DNA from: Candidatus Methylacidiphilales bacterium
GTDB lineage: Bacteria; Verrucomicrobiota; Verrucomicrobiia; Methylacidiphilales; CAZTYG01
Direction of reading: 5' to 3'
Length of the DNA stretch: 64,000 nucleotides
Assembly (NCBI GenBank): GCA_033875315.1
Contig: JANRJG010000024.1
Coordinates: 42,018 to 106,017, forward strand
Shown: piece after piece, positions 41,837 to 49,664 of the stretch
Numbering within the stretch: the first letter of the stretch is position 1
How the letters are laid out: each line of letters begins with the position of its first letter
The notes under the pieces: generated by a model
Database searches by the model: none
What the model was told of the DNA's origin: nothing
Seen by the model: the letters and a program-made list of their open reading frames with translations, nothing else
Position numbers and translations under genes: made by a program

Positions 41837-42577
41837 TCAATTGACCGGCTTGAATTCGTGCCAGCGTCCACGCAGGAAATGGATGACCGCCTCCCAAACC
41901 TTGTTGACCGACCATCCCGGATTCATCAGAGGCTCAAAGCCTGACAAGTCACCGGAGCTTTCGCTTTCCCGAAGCTCATCGGCCAATTGCTGGAGACTCT
42001 GCTGGATCCATGCTTCGGAAACCTCCGCCGCGGTATGGGGCTCGCCCACCGCGATCAGGACCTCGGGACGTTGCTCACGGAAAAAGGCGTAGCGGAAGGC
42101 CACCGGAATCATCAGCGACTGGTTGCTGCGCTGGCCGATGAAGCCGGCCCCGGGACGGATTTCCACCGGGTCTTGGGAGCCGACCATTTTGCCCTGGGGA
42201 AAAATCCAGAGCATGGTGTCGGGACGCTTGAGAAGCTTGAGGCTGTAGAAAACCGCGCCGGCGGCCCGGAGGCTGTTGCCGGGGTCGACAGAAAAGGCCC
42301 CGAGTCGCGTGAAGAACCGGTAGTGGCGGAGCTGCTTCTCCTCCATCATGCAAAAAAACTGGCGCTCGGGCACAAACCGGGTGAGAAAGAAGATGATGAG
42401 CCCGTCCCACCAGTTGGTGTGGTTGGCAAAGGCAATGACCGAACGTCCCGCGGGCAGGCCACGCAGGTGGCCCATGCCACGGATCCGGATGGTATGAAAA
42501 TGACGCCTCAGGCTCGGGCGGAGATAAGCCCGGTAGAACAATTCATCCAGCAGGGGTTCTTTTCTGGCCGCGATCAT
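41837..42577 (-). CDS. PlsC-type acyltransferase of the carotenoid cluster
   Basis: A 246-residue membrane-associated acyltransferase. The catalytic H-x4-D motif is in VIAFANHTNWWDGL and the substrate-binding motif is LWIFPQGKMVGS (FPxG). Length and motifs match 1-acylglycerol-3-phosphate acyltransferases, but the context (GT2 at 14 bp, phytoene synthase at 57 bp) favours transfer of a fatty acid to the carotenoid sugar, as in CruD-type enzymes. This is inference from neighbours; a phospholipid role is the alternative. Confidence 0.8.
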   Translation of the reverse strand: MIAARKEPLLDELFYRAYLRPSLRRHFHTIRIRGMGHLRGLPAGRSVIAFANHTNWWDGLIIFFLTRFVPERQFFCMMEEKQLRHYRFFTRLGAFSVDPGNSLRAAGAVFYSLKLLKRPDTMLWIFPQGKMVGSQDPVEIRPGAGFIGQRSNQSLMIPVAFRYAFFREQRPEVLIAVGEPHTAAEVSEAWIQQSLQQLADELRESESSGDLSGFEPLMNPGWSVNKVWEAVIHFLRGRWHEFKPVN

Positions 42578-42634
42578 GGAAAAACAAAATACTAACCTCG
42601 TCCGGAAGGCGAGGTCATCATCAAAATGTGTTTA

Positions 42635-43504
42635 TCACCGGAACCACACCCGCATGGCCAGCAGGCACTTGCGGGAGAGCGGGACATGGCGGCGCGCGGT
42701 AAAAACATCATAGTCCGCCTCTTCCACCGCATCGAGGATGCCGGCGTAGATGGTGCTCATCAACCAGACCGTGCGTTGCGAACCGTCGCGTGGCAGGGCA
42801 CGGATGCCGGGTTCCGCGGAAGCGTAGGCCGCCCGGGCCCGCCCGGTCTGGAAACGCATGAACTCGCGCCACTCCGGCGTGACCTGCCCGCGGGCCAGGA
42901 ATGCGCGGTCCAGCCCGAAACGTGCCAGTTCCTCCTTTGGCAGATAGACCCGCCCCAGACGCAGATCCTCCGCCACGTCCCGGAGGATGTTGGTCAGTTG
43001 CATGGCCTCGCCCAATTCCACCGCCCGGGGATCGTGGGTCCGGTCTTCCATGCCAAAAATCCGGGTCATCATCAGACCGACCACTCCGGCCACGTAATAG
43101 CAATAGGACTTGAGGGAGGGCCAGTCGGGCAACTCCACTTCCGCGCGGTCCAAACGCACCCCGTGCAGCAGGTCGCGGTAGAGATCCGCGGGAATCCCGC
43201 AGACTTCGGTCGTGTGCAAAAAAGCATCGACCCAGGGCAGGCGTCGGCGCTCCCCGGTGATGGTGCCGGATCCCGAGGCCACCCGCGCGACAAAATCCTC
43301 CAATTCCCGCACCGCTTCGTCCATGGCCGCGGGGGAATCAGCCCGGTCCACCCGGTCGTCCAGATACCGGCAAAAGGAATAGAGCGCGTAGGCGTGGCGC
43401 TTTTTATCGTGCGGCAAAGCCACCGAGGCAAAGTAAAAGCTTTTGGCGTGCAAGCGGGTCACATCGGCCGCGGCCCGGTAGGATCGGTCAACAATCAAGT
43501 CCAT
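42635..43504 (-). CDS. crtB: Phytoene/squalene synthase family, phytoene synthase
   Basis: A 289-residue enzyme from the ATG at 43504 (MDLIVDRSYR), preceded by a GGGGG ribosome-binding-like run; the ATG at 43531 is an alternative. Head-to-head condensation of two prenyl diphosphates. The two Asp-rich motifs are intact: YSFCRYLDDRVDRAD and QLTNILRDVAEDLRLGRVYL. KSFYFASVALP at the N-terminus is typical of CrtB. With the adjacent polyprenyl synthase the product is probably C40 phytoene, though C30 use cannot be excluded by sequence alone. Confidence 0.92.
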   Translation of the reverse strand: MDLIVDRSYRAAADVTRLHAKSFYFASVALPHDKKRHAYALYSFCRYLDDRVDRADSPAAMDEAVRELEDFVARVASGSGTITGERRRLPWVDAFLHTTEVCGIPADLYRDLLHGVRLDRAEVELPDWPSLKSYCYYVAGVVGLMMTRIFGMEDRTHDPRAVELGEAMQLTNILRDVAEDLRLGRVYLPKEELARFGLDRAFLARGQVTPEWREFMRFQTGRARAAYASAEPGIRALPRDGSQRTVWLMSTIYAGILDAVEEADYDVFTARRHVPLSRKCLLAMRVWFR

Positions 43505-43559
43505 GCGGCCCCCATCAACGCCCCTTGCCATCCCCGCGGCAAGCGCAAAAACTTGCGCA

Positions 43560-44633
43560 TCAAACCATCACCCGTGCCTGCTGACGGATGAGACGCAAAG
43601 CCGTGTGGATGCGGGCGGACTCGTTTTCGGTGAATACGCCCGAATCCACCTCCCCAGCGGCCTGTGTGAAGAGGTCTTCCGCCCGTTGCTTCATGACCTC
43701 CAGGGCACCGGATTTGAGAATGAGATCGCGCAGCTTGACCAGCGTCGATTCCGTCCGGCGGGCGGAATTGAGGCACAGTTGGAGGAAGGAGCGGTCCACC
43801 TCATCCAAACGGTCGTAGGCGCAACGCACCACCAGGGTTTTTTTGCCCTCCAACAGGTCGGTGCACGAACTCATCTCCAGCGGGTCGGCAAAGCGGCATT
43901 CGGAAAGATCGTTCTGGATCTGGAAAGCCAGACCGAGAGGATCCGTCACCGCACGGATGGCCGCCACTTTCGTTTCCTCCGCCCCGGCCAGGATGGCTCC
44001 GATGACGCAGGGGGCTTCAAAGGTGTAACGGGTGGTCTTGAGGTGGTACATCCGCTCGATTTCCCCGGCCGATAGCTGGGCGATGTCGCGCACACTGAAA
44101 AGGATGTCATAGATTTCACCCACCCCGGTGTCGACGGTGTATCCAAGAAACTTCTCCATGACCCGGGCGCGCACGAGGGGGTCGAAGCCGGACTGGTTCA
44201 GGACACGCAGGGCCATGGCGAACACAATATCACCCATGACCACGGCCACATTTTCACCCACCCGATCGCTGCCCTCGAAGGCACTGATGCGTTGCTCCAC
44301 CAGCTTGTGGTAAGTCGGCAGGCCGCGCCGGGTGTCGGACCGGTCGATGACATCATCGTGCATGAGGATGAAGGTGTGGAGCAACTCCAGGGAAGCCGCC
44401 ACACGCATCAAGCCGGGATGATCCGGGGGAAGATTGCCGCCAAAGGCACGGTAGCTGAGGAGGAACATCAGGGGGCGGACACGTTTGCCCTTGCGTCCGA
44501 CGAACTCCGCCAGATCGAAATACAACGGCTCGAACCACTCACCGTAGTGGTAGGTGTCCTTCTGTTCCGTGAACAGGTCCTGCAATGTGGTCTCCAGGGC
44601 GGCCTGGGCTTTTTCCAATCCCTCGGTGGGCAT
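43560..44633 (-). CDS. Polyprenyl diphosphate synthase, probable geranylgeranyl diphosphate synthase
   Basis: A 357-residue trans-prenyltransferase. The first Asp-rich motif is normal (LLHTFILMHDDVIDRSDTRR) after GKRVRPLMFLLS. The second, usually DDxxD, reads AFQIQNDLSECRF, so its first and last Asp are Asn and Glu. EGKKTLVV follows as expected. It should supply the C20 precursor for the neighbouring phytoene synthase (55 bp downstream). The altered second motif may change chain length or activity. First gene of the minus-strand half of the carotenoid cluster. Confidence 0.88.
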   Translation of the reverse strand: MPTEGLEKAQAALETTLQDLFTEQKDTYHYGEWFEPLYFDLAEFVGRKGKRVRPLMFLLSYRAFGGNLPPDHPGLMRVAASLELLHTFILMHDDVIDRSDTRRGLPTYHKLVEQRISAFEGSDRVGENVAVVMGDIVFAMALRVLNQSGFDPLVRARVMEKFLGYTVDTGVGEIYDILFSVRDIAQLSAGEIERMYHLKTTRYTFEAPCVIGAILAGAEETKVAAIRAVTDPLGLAFQIQNDLSECRFADPLEMSSCTDLLEGKKTLVVRCAYDRLDEVDRSFLQLCLNSARRTESTLVKLRDLILKSGALEVMKQRAEDLFTQAAGEVDSGVFTENESARIHTALRLIRQQARVMV

Positions 44634-44686
44634 GCGTGCAGCGTAAGGCGGGTCCGGTTAAATGCAAACGCCGATTCCCCTCTCCT

Positions 44687-45595
44687 TCAAATGACGTAGA
44701 CGAGGGAATCTCCACCACGCTGCTTGGTCGTGACCACCACGGAATGCTCCTCATAATAGACCAGACTTTCAGGAGGCACGCTGTTCATGAGGAAGACGTT
44801 GCCGCCGATGGTGCTACCGGCACCGATGACGGTCTGGCCGCCCAAGATGGTGGCCCCCGGGTAGATGGTCACCCGGTCCTCGATGGTCGGATGACGTTTG
44901 GTTCCGCGGAGATCCTGGCCGCCGGAGGTCGACCGGGCCCCCAGGGTCACACCATGGTAAATTTTGACGTGGTTGCCGATGACACAGGTCTCTCCGACCA
45001 CCACACCGGTGCCGTGGTCGATGAAAAAATGACTCCCGATGTCTGCACCCGGGTGGATATCGATGCCGGTGCGGGAGTGGGCCCACTCGGTCATCATGCG
45101 CGGGATCAGGCGGACGCCGAGCCCATGGAGTTCATGGGCCATCCTTTGAACGGAAATGGCCTCCAGGCCAGGATAGGCCAGGATGATCTCCTCCATGCTC
45201 CCGGCGGCGGGATCTCCGTTGAAGGCCGCCGCCACATCGGTGCTGAGCATTTCGCGCAATGCCGGCAGACGCTGCAAAAACGCGCAGGTGGTTTCCTCAG
45301 CCGATCGCCCGGCATGGACCGGTCCGGGCGGGTCGAATTCCAGACTCTTGGCAATTTCCAAACTGAGATCACGGCACACCAGCTCGATTTTGTTCCGGGT
45401 GACCTCCTCAACGGTCTGGCCACAGACCAGGTCATTGTTGAAAAAACCAGGAAAAAGCAGGCGGAGCAACAGGCGGGTGATCTCGGCGATGACCTGCTTC
45501 GAGGGCAGGTTGACCCCGTCGATATGGTTGATACCGCCGATGGCCGCATAGGAATCCAGCATGCGGGCGACGAGCGGGTCGGTCTTTACAGGCAT
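44687..45595 (-). CDS. cysE: Serine O-acetyltransferase
   Basis: A 302-residue enzyme that makes O-acetylserine for cysteine synthesis. The C-terminal left-handed beta-helix shows hexapeptide repeats and the catalytic region TGIDIHPGADIGSHFFIDHG followed by TGVVVGETCVIGNHVKIYHG. The N-terminal helical domain (about 150 residues) is longer than in E. coli CysE, as in the plant-like or large bacterial form (AVNGDPAAGSMEEIILAYPG-like region, LHGLGVRLIPRMMTEWAHS). Monocistronic between the carotenoid cluster and kup. Confidence 0.93.
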   Translation of the reverse strand: MPVKTDPLVARMLDSYAAIGGINHIDGVNLPSKQVIAEITRLLLRLLFPGFFNNDLVCGQTVEEVTRNKIELVCRDLSLEIAKSLEFDPPGPVHAGRSAEETTCAFLQRLPALREMLSTDVAAAFNGDPAAGSMEEIILAYPGLEAISVQRMAHELHGLGVRLIPRMMTEWAHSRTGIDIHPGADIGSHFFIDHGTGVVVGETCVIGNHVKIYHGVTLGARSTSGGQDLRGTKRHPTIEDRVTIYPGATILGGQTVIGAGSTIGGNVFLMNSVPPESLVYYEEHSVVVTTKQRGGDSLVYVI

Positions 45596-45713
45596 CCGGC
45601 CAAACTATCGTGGTCCGGCCATCGGCGCAAGACCGCCCGGCATTCCGCAAATCAGGATGGCCTTCAACCGGCGAGCCATTCTCACAGCGTTCCCGCACCG
45701 CGCGATAAGCAGG

Positions 45714-47582
45714 CTAAAGTTCGATCTGGATGCCGAGTTCGATGACCTGGCCGGGAGGGAGGTCGAAGTAGCCGACCGCCGGGCGGGTGGTGCGGGCGAT
45801 GAAATTGAAGAGTTTTTTGCCCCAGACCGACATGCCCGGTTTGGGGGTGATGCGCAGGACCTCGCGGCTTTGATAGAAGCTGATGCCCGTGCGCTGGCCC
45901 GGGGAGAGGTCCAGGGCCGCGGTCAGATCGTCCATGACCCGGGGTTCCTCGGCGAAGCCGTAGTGGAGCACCACGCGGTGGAAAGAAGGGGCCAATTCCT
46001 CGACCCGGGCGCGGCCCGAGGCAAAGACCCGGGGTTCCTCGGCGAACTGCACGGTCAGAAGAATCACACGTTCATGCAATGCCTTGTTGTGTTTGAGGTG
46101 GTGGACCAGCACGGGCGGCACCTGCTGGGATATCGAGGACATGAAGACCCCGGTGCCGGGAACGCGGAGAATCCGTCCGTCGGCAATTTCCTTGAGCAGA
46201 AGCTCGATCGGAAAGAGGTTTTCCCGGATGCGCCGCCCGAGGTATTCGCGGCCCTGCTGCCAGGTGAGCATGACGGTCAGCAGCAGGATGGTGGTGGCCA
46301 GTGGTATCCAGGCCCCGTCGTGCATCTTGAGCAGGCAACTGCTGGCAAAGGGCAGCTCGAAGGCCAGGAATAGAGCGGTCAAGGCCGCCACCCCGGCCGG
46401 ATGCCACTTCCACAATTTCCACATGACCAAAGCGAAAAGCAGCGTGCTGATGACCATCCCGAACGTGACGGAGAGCCCGTAGGCCGCCGCCAGATTGCTG
46501 GAACTGCGGAAAGCCAGAACCAGGCCGATGCAGGAAAGCATCAGGATAAAATTGACTCCGGGCATATAAATCTGGCCCCGCACCCGGTCCGAGGTGTGCA
46601 ACACCCGCAGGCGCGGCAGCACCCCAAGCTGGACAGCCTGTTGGGTCAACGAAAACACCCCGGTGATCATCGCCTGGGAGGCAATGACCGTGGCCAGAGT
46701 GGCCAGCAACACCATGGGTACCAGGGCGAACTGCGGAACCATGCGGTAAAAGGGATGCTCCACCGCAGATGGGTCGCGCATGATCAACGCCCCCTGACCG
46801 AGGTAGTTCATCAACAGGGACGGATAAACGAGGCTGAACCAGGCCGCCTGGAGCGGCTTCCGGCCGAAGTGCCCGATGTCCGCGTACAGCGCCTCACCCC
46901 CCGTTACGCACAATAAAACGGCGCCAAGGACCATCAGCGAAACGGTTCCCTGGGTGAAAAGGAAGTGCACGGCATGCCAGGGATTGAGGGCCCGGAAAAT
47001 GCCGGGCTCCTGGATGACCTGAATCCACCCGAGGATGGCCAGGGTCACGAACCAACCGACCATGATGGGGCCAAAAATGAACCCGATCCTGGCCGATCCG
47101 TGGTTCTGGATGAAAAACAAAAGGAACAGGATCCCCACGGCAAGCGGGACAATCCAAGGCTCGAAGACCGGGCTGACTAGCTTCAGACCCTCGACCGCCG
47201 CCAGGACCGAGATGGCAGGGGTGATCATCCCGTCCCCATACAGCAGGGCAGCCCCCACCAAGGCCATCAGCCCGACCGCCCACAACAACCGGGGATGCAG
47301 TCGGTCACGGATTCCCGAAAGCAGAGAACTGAGCGCGAATACGCCTCCCTCACCCTGGTTGTCCGCCCGGCAAAGCAGCAACGTGTACTTGACCGAAACG
47401 ATGACCGTCAGGGACCAGAAGATCAGTGAAAGCACCCCGAGGACGTTGGCGTGGGTGGCCGGAACATGATGGAGGCCGAAACACTCCCGGATGGTGTAAA
47501 GGGGGCTGGTGCCGATGTCGCCGAAAACGACCCCGGTGGAAGCCAAGGCCACGGCCCAAAGTCTGTTTTCGCGGGTGCTCAA
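45714..47582 (-). CDS. kup: Low-affinity potassium transporter Kup
   Basis: A 622-residue K+/H+ symporter of the KUP/HAK/KT family. About 12 membrane segments are followed by a cytoplasmic C-terminal domain of about 170 residues. Family motifs: GVVFGDIGTSPLYTIRECFG, KYTLLLCRADNQGEGGVFAL, LYGDGMITPAISVLAAVEGL and TGVFSLTQQAVQLGVLPRLR. The length is standard. Its ATG overlaps the stop of the Fur-family gene by 4 bp, so both are made from one message with coupled translation. Confidence 0.96.
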   Translation of the reverse strand: MSTRENRLWAVALASTGVVFGDIGTSPLYTIRECFGLHHVPATHANVLGVLSLIFWSLTVIVSVKYTLLLCRADNQGEGGVFALSSLLSGIRDRLHPRLLWAVGLMALVGAALLYGDGMITPAISVLAAVEGLKLVSPVFEPWIVPLAVGILFLLFFIQNHGSARIGFIFGPIMVGWFVTLAILGWIQVIQEPGIFRALNPWHAVHFLFTQGTVSLMVLGAVLLCVTGGEALYADIGHFGRKPLQAAWFSLVYPSLLMNYLGQGALIMRDPSAVEHPFYRMVPQFALVPMVLLATLATVIASQAMITGVFSLTQQAVQLGVLPRLRVLHTSDRVRGQIYMPGVNFILMLSCIGLVLAFRSSSNLAAAYGLSVTFGMVISTLLFALVMWKLWKWHPAGVAALTALFLAFELPFASSCLLKMHDGAWIPLATTILLLTVMLTWQQGREYLGRRIRENLFPIELLLKEIADGRILRVPGTGVFMSSISQQVPPVLVHHLKHNKALHERVILLTVQFAEEPRVFASGRARVEELAPSFHRVVLHYGFAEEPRVMDDLTAALDLSPGQRTGISFYQSREVLRITPKPGMSVWGKKLFNFIARTTRPAVGYFDLPPGQVIELGIQIEL

Positions 47583-48013
47583 GCGGCCAGGCGGCTGGAA
47601 CGGCGGGCCGCATTTCGGTCACGGTCATTCATGGAAGTCGAGTCGATGCTGCACGGGCGGCAAGACCCGTAAAGCACGATTTCGTGCGCCTCGACCCGGA
47701 ATCCCTCCGGAACGAGCGACCGCCATCCCGGGAGGCAGCCCTCCAGCTCGAACACGACCCCGCACGAGCGGCAAACAAAATGGTGGTGGTGTTGTTTGCC
47801 CGCCGGTTCATAACGTGGCGGCTCTCCGGGCAGTTCGACCACGGCGAGAACCCCGTCGGTCACCAGATCCCGGACCGCGCGGTAAACGGTGGCCTGGCTG
47901 AGCGAGGGCAGGTGCCTCTGCCCGCGTTGAAGAATGTCCCCAACCAGCAAAGGGGCCGGGTGTTCCTGAAAGACCCTACGGATGGCCTGGCGTTGGCGGG
48001 TTTCGCGCTTCAC
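47579..48013 (-). CDS. Fur-family metal-responsive regulator
   Basis: A 144-residue Fur-superfamily repressor. An N-terminal winged helix (RQAIRRVFQEHPAPLLVGDI, ATVYRAVRDLVTDG) precedes the dimerisation domain with the His-rich GKQHHHHFVCRSCGVVFEL and two CxxC pairs (CRSC and CRPC), which suggest a structural zinc site. Whether it senses Fe, Zn or peroxide cannot be told. It is coupled to kup by ATGA overlap, an unusual partnership that may place potassium uptake under the same regulator. Confidence 0.9.
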   Translation of the reverse strand: MKRETRQRQAIRRVFQEHPAPLLVGDILQRGQRHLPSLSQATVYRAVRDLVTDGVLAVVELPGEPPRYEPAGKQHHHHFVCRSCGVVFELEGCLPGWRSLVPEGFRVEAHEIVLYGSCRPCSIDSTSMNDRDRNAARRSSRLAA

Positions 48014-48121
48014 CTCCCCATCCTAGGTCGCAGGGCGCGGCGGTTCAACCCCACAAGCGTCCTTTTCCGTTTTCCCATGGTTGCGTCATGTCCGCGCAAA
48101 TGCATGATCATTTCTGCCGCC

Positions 48122-48844
48122 ATGCCCGCTGAACCCCTTGTCGCATCCGCTCAGACGCTCTGCGCAGCCGTCTCCCGGTTGCGCTTCGCCCCACCGGTCA
48201 GCCACGTTTACAACCCGCTTGCCTATGCTTCCGGTCCCCACCACGAATACCTCCGGCGTTTCGGACAACCCGGAAAAAAAATCTTCTTCCTAGGGATGAA
48301 CCCCGGCCCCTGGGGCATGGCCCAGACCGGAGTGCCCTTCGGTGAAATTGCCGCCGTGCGCGACTGGATGGGCCTCACGGGCGCGGTCGGCCACCCGGAC
48401 CCCGAACACCCCAAACGTCCGATCCAGGGCTTTGCCTGTGAAAAATCCGAAGTCAGCGGGAGACGCCTCTGGGGCCTCTTTTCCATGCGCTTCCCCCGGG
48501 CGGAGGATTTCTTCCGCGACCATTTTGTGGCCAATTATTGCCCGCTGGTCTTCATGTCGTCGAGCGGCGCCAACCTCACCCCCGACAAACTTCCGGCCGC
48601 CGAAACAGCCCCGCTTTTTGCCGCCTGCGACCGCCATCTCCGCGAAGCCGTGGCCTTCATGCAACCTTCGGTGGTGGTGGGGGTGGGCGGATTTGCCGAG
48701 GAACGGGCCCGGCTGGCCTTGGGGGACACGGGGGTGGGTTTCGCCCGCATCCTCCATCCGAGTCCGGCCAGTCCGGCCGCCAACCGGGACTGGGCCGGGG
48801 CCGCGGTGCGCCAACTCGTGCAAGCCGGCCTCTGGCCGTCCTGA
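48122..48844 (+). CDS. SMUG1-like uracil-DNA glycosylase
   Basis: About 240 residues from the ATG at 48122; in-frame ATGs at 48104 and 48077 are alternatives. The open frame extends upstream to 47426 only as a shadow across the Fur gene. Both active-site motifs of the SMUG1 branch are present: FFLGMNPGPWGMAQTGVPFG followed by EIAAVRDWMGL, and the C-terminal HPSPASPAANRDWAG. It should remove uracil and 5-hydroxymethyluracil from DNA. The stop lies 9 bp from the end of the convergent glycosyltransferase gene. Confidence 0.9.
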   Translation: MPAEPLVASAQTLCAAVSRLRFAPPVSHVYNPLAYASGPHHEYLRRFGQPGKKIFFLGMNPGPWGMAQTGVPFGEIAAVRDWMGLTGAVGHPDPEHPKRPIQGFACEKSEVSGRRLWGLFSMRFPRAEDFFRDHFVANYCPLVFMSSSGANLTPDKLPAAETAPLFAACDRHLREAVAFMQPSVVVGVGGFAEERARLALGDTGVGFARILHPSPASPAANRDWAGAAVRQLVQAGLWPS

Positions 48845-48853
48845 CGTTCCATC

Positions 48854-49558
48854 CTAACAACGGGAAAGAAAGTTGTATTTGAGGATGCACCAAAGGGCCC
48901 GCACCCCGTCCTTCCAACCAATCTTCTTTCCCTCCTCGTAGGTCCGCCCGTAATAAGAAACCGGCACCTCGTAGATGCGCAAGGCGGGCCGGTGGCGGGC
49001 GATCTTGGCCGTGATTTCCGGCTCAATCCCGAAGCGTTTTTCCTCGATCCGCATCGACTGGATGATTTCCCGCCGGAAGACCTTGAAGCAGGTTTCCATG
49101 TCCGTGAGGTTGAGGTTGGTCGCCATGTTCGAAAGGGTGGTCAGGACCTTGTTGCCGACGTAATGCCAGAAATAGAGCACCCGGTGGGTGCCCGAACCCA
49201 CAAAACGTGAACCGAACACCACATCGGCACGACCCTCCAACAAGGGAGCCAAAAGCGCGGGGTATTCCTTCGGTTCATACTCGAGATCCGCGTCCTGGAT
49301 GATGACATAAGGGAAACGGGCCCGGGCAAATCCGGCGGCCAGAGCCGCACCCTTGCCCTGGTTGGTCCCGAGGGAGACCACCACCAACCGGGGTTCGTCC
49401 CTTGCCAATCGATCGAGGATGGCAGCGGTTCCGTCCTTGGAACCGTCATCCACCACAATCACCTCGGCCACCACGGACTGGTCCAACACCGCCCGGATCA
49501 CCCCCGCGATCGTGGCCTCCTCATTGAAGGCAGGCATGACCACGGACAATGCAGGCAT
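48854..49558 (-). CDS. Family 2 glycosyltransferase (DPM1/dolichyl-phosphate type)
   Basis: A 234-residue soluble GT-A enzyme from the ATG at 49558 (a GTG at 49573 is possible). [47 protein letters not shown] and the metal motif [10 protein letters not shown] are typical. [20 protein letters not shown] and [19 protein letters not shown] match prokaryotic polyprenyl-phosphate sugar transferases. There is no C-terminal membrane pair. Last gene of the minus-strand glycan locus; probably charges a lipid carrier with a sugar. Confidence 0.85.
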   Translation of the reverse strand: MPALSVVMPAFNEEATIAGVIRAVLDQSVVAEVIVVDDGSKDGTAAILDRLARDEPRLVVVSLGTNQGKGAALAAGFARARFPYVIIQDADLEYEPKEYPALLAPLLEGRADVVFGSRFVGSGTHRVLYFWHYVGNKVLTTLSNMATNLNLTDMETCFKVFRREIIQSMRIEEKRFGIEPEITAKIARHRPALRIYEVPVSYYGRTYEEGKKIGWKDGVRALWCILKYNFLSRC

Positions 49559-49664
49559 GAGAGCGGATGGCACGGTGGCTACTTTATTCAGGATTGATTG
49601 TGGCGGGAAAGAAAATTAGCCCGGCGCCCCGGCATTAAAACCCACGCCCCGCGCGGACCGGGAA

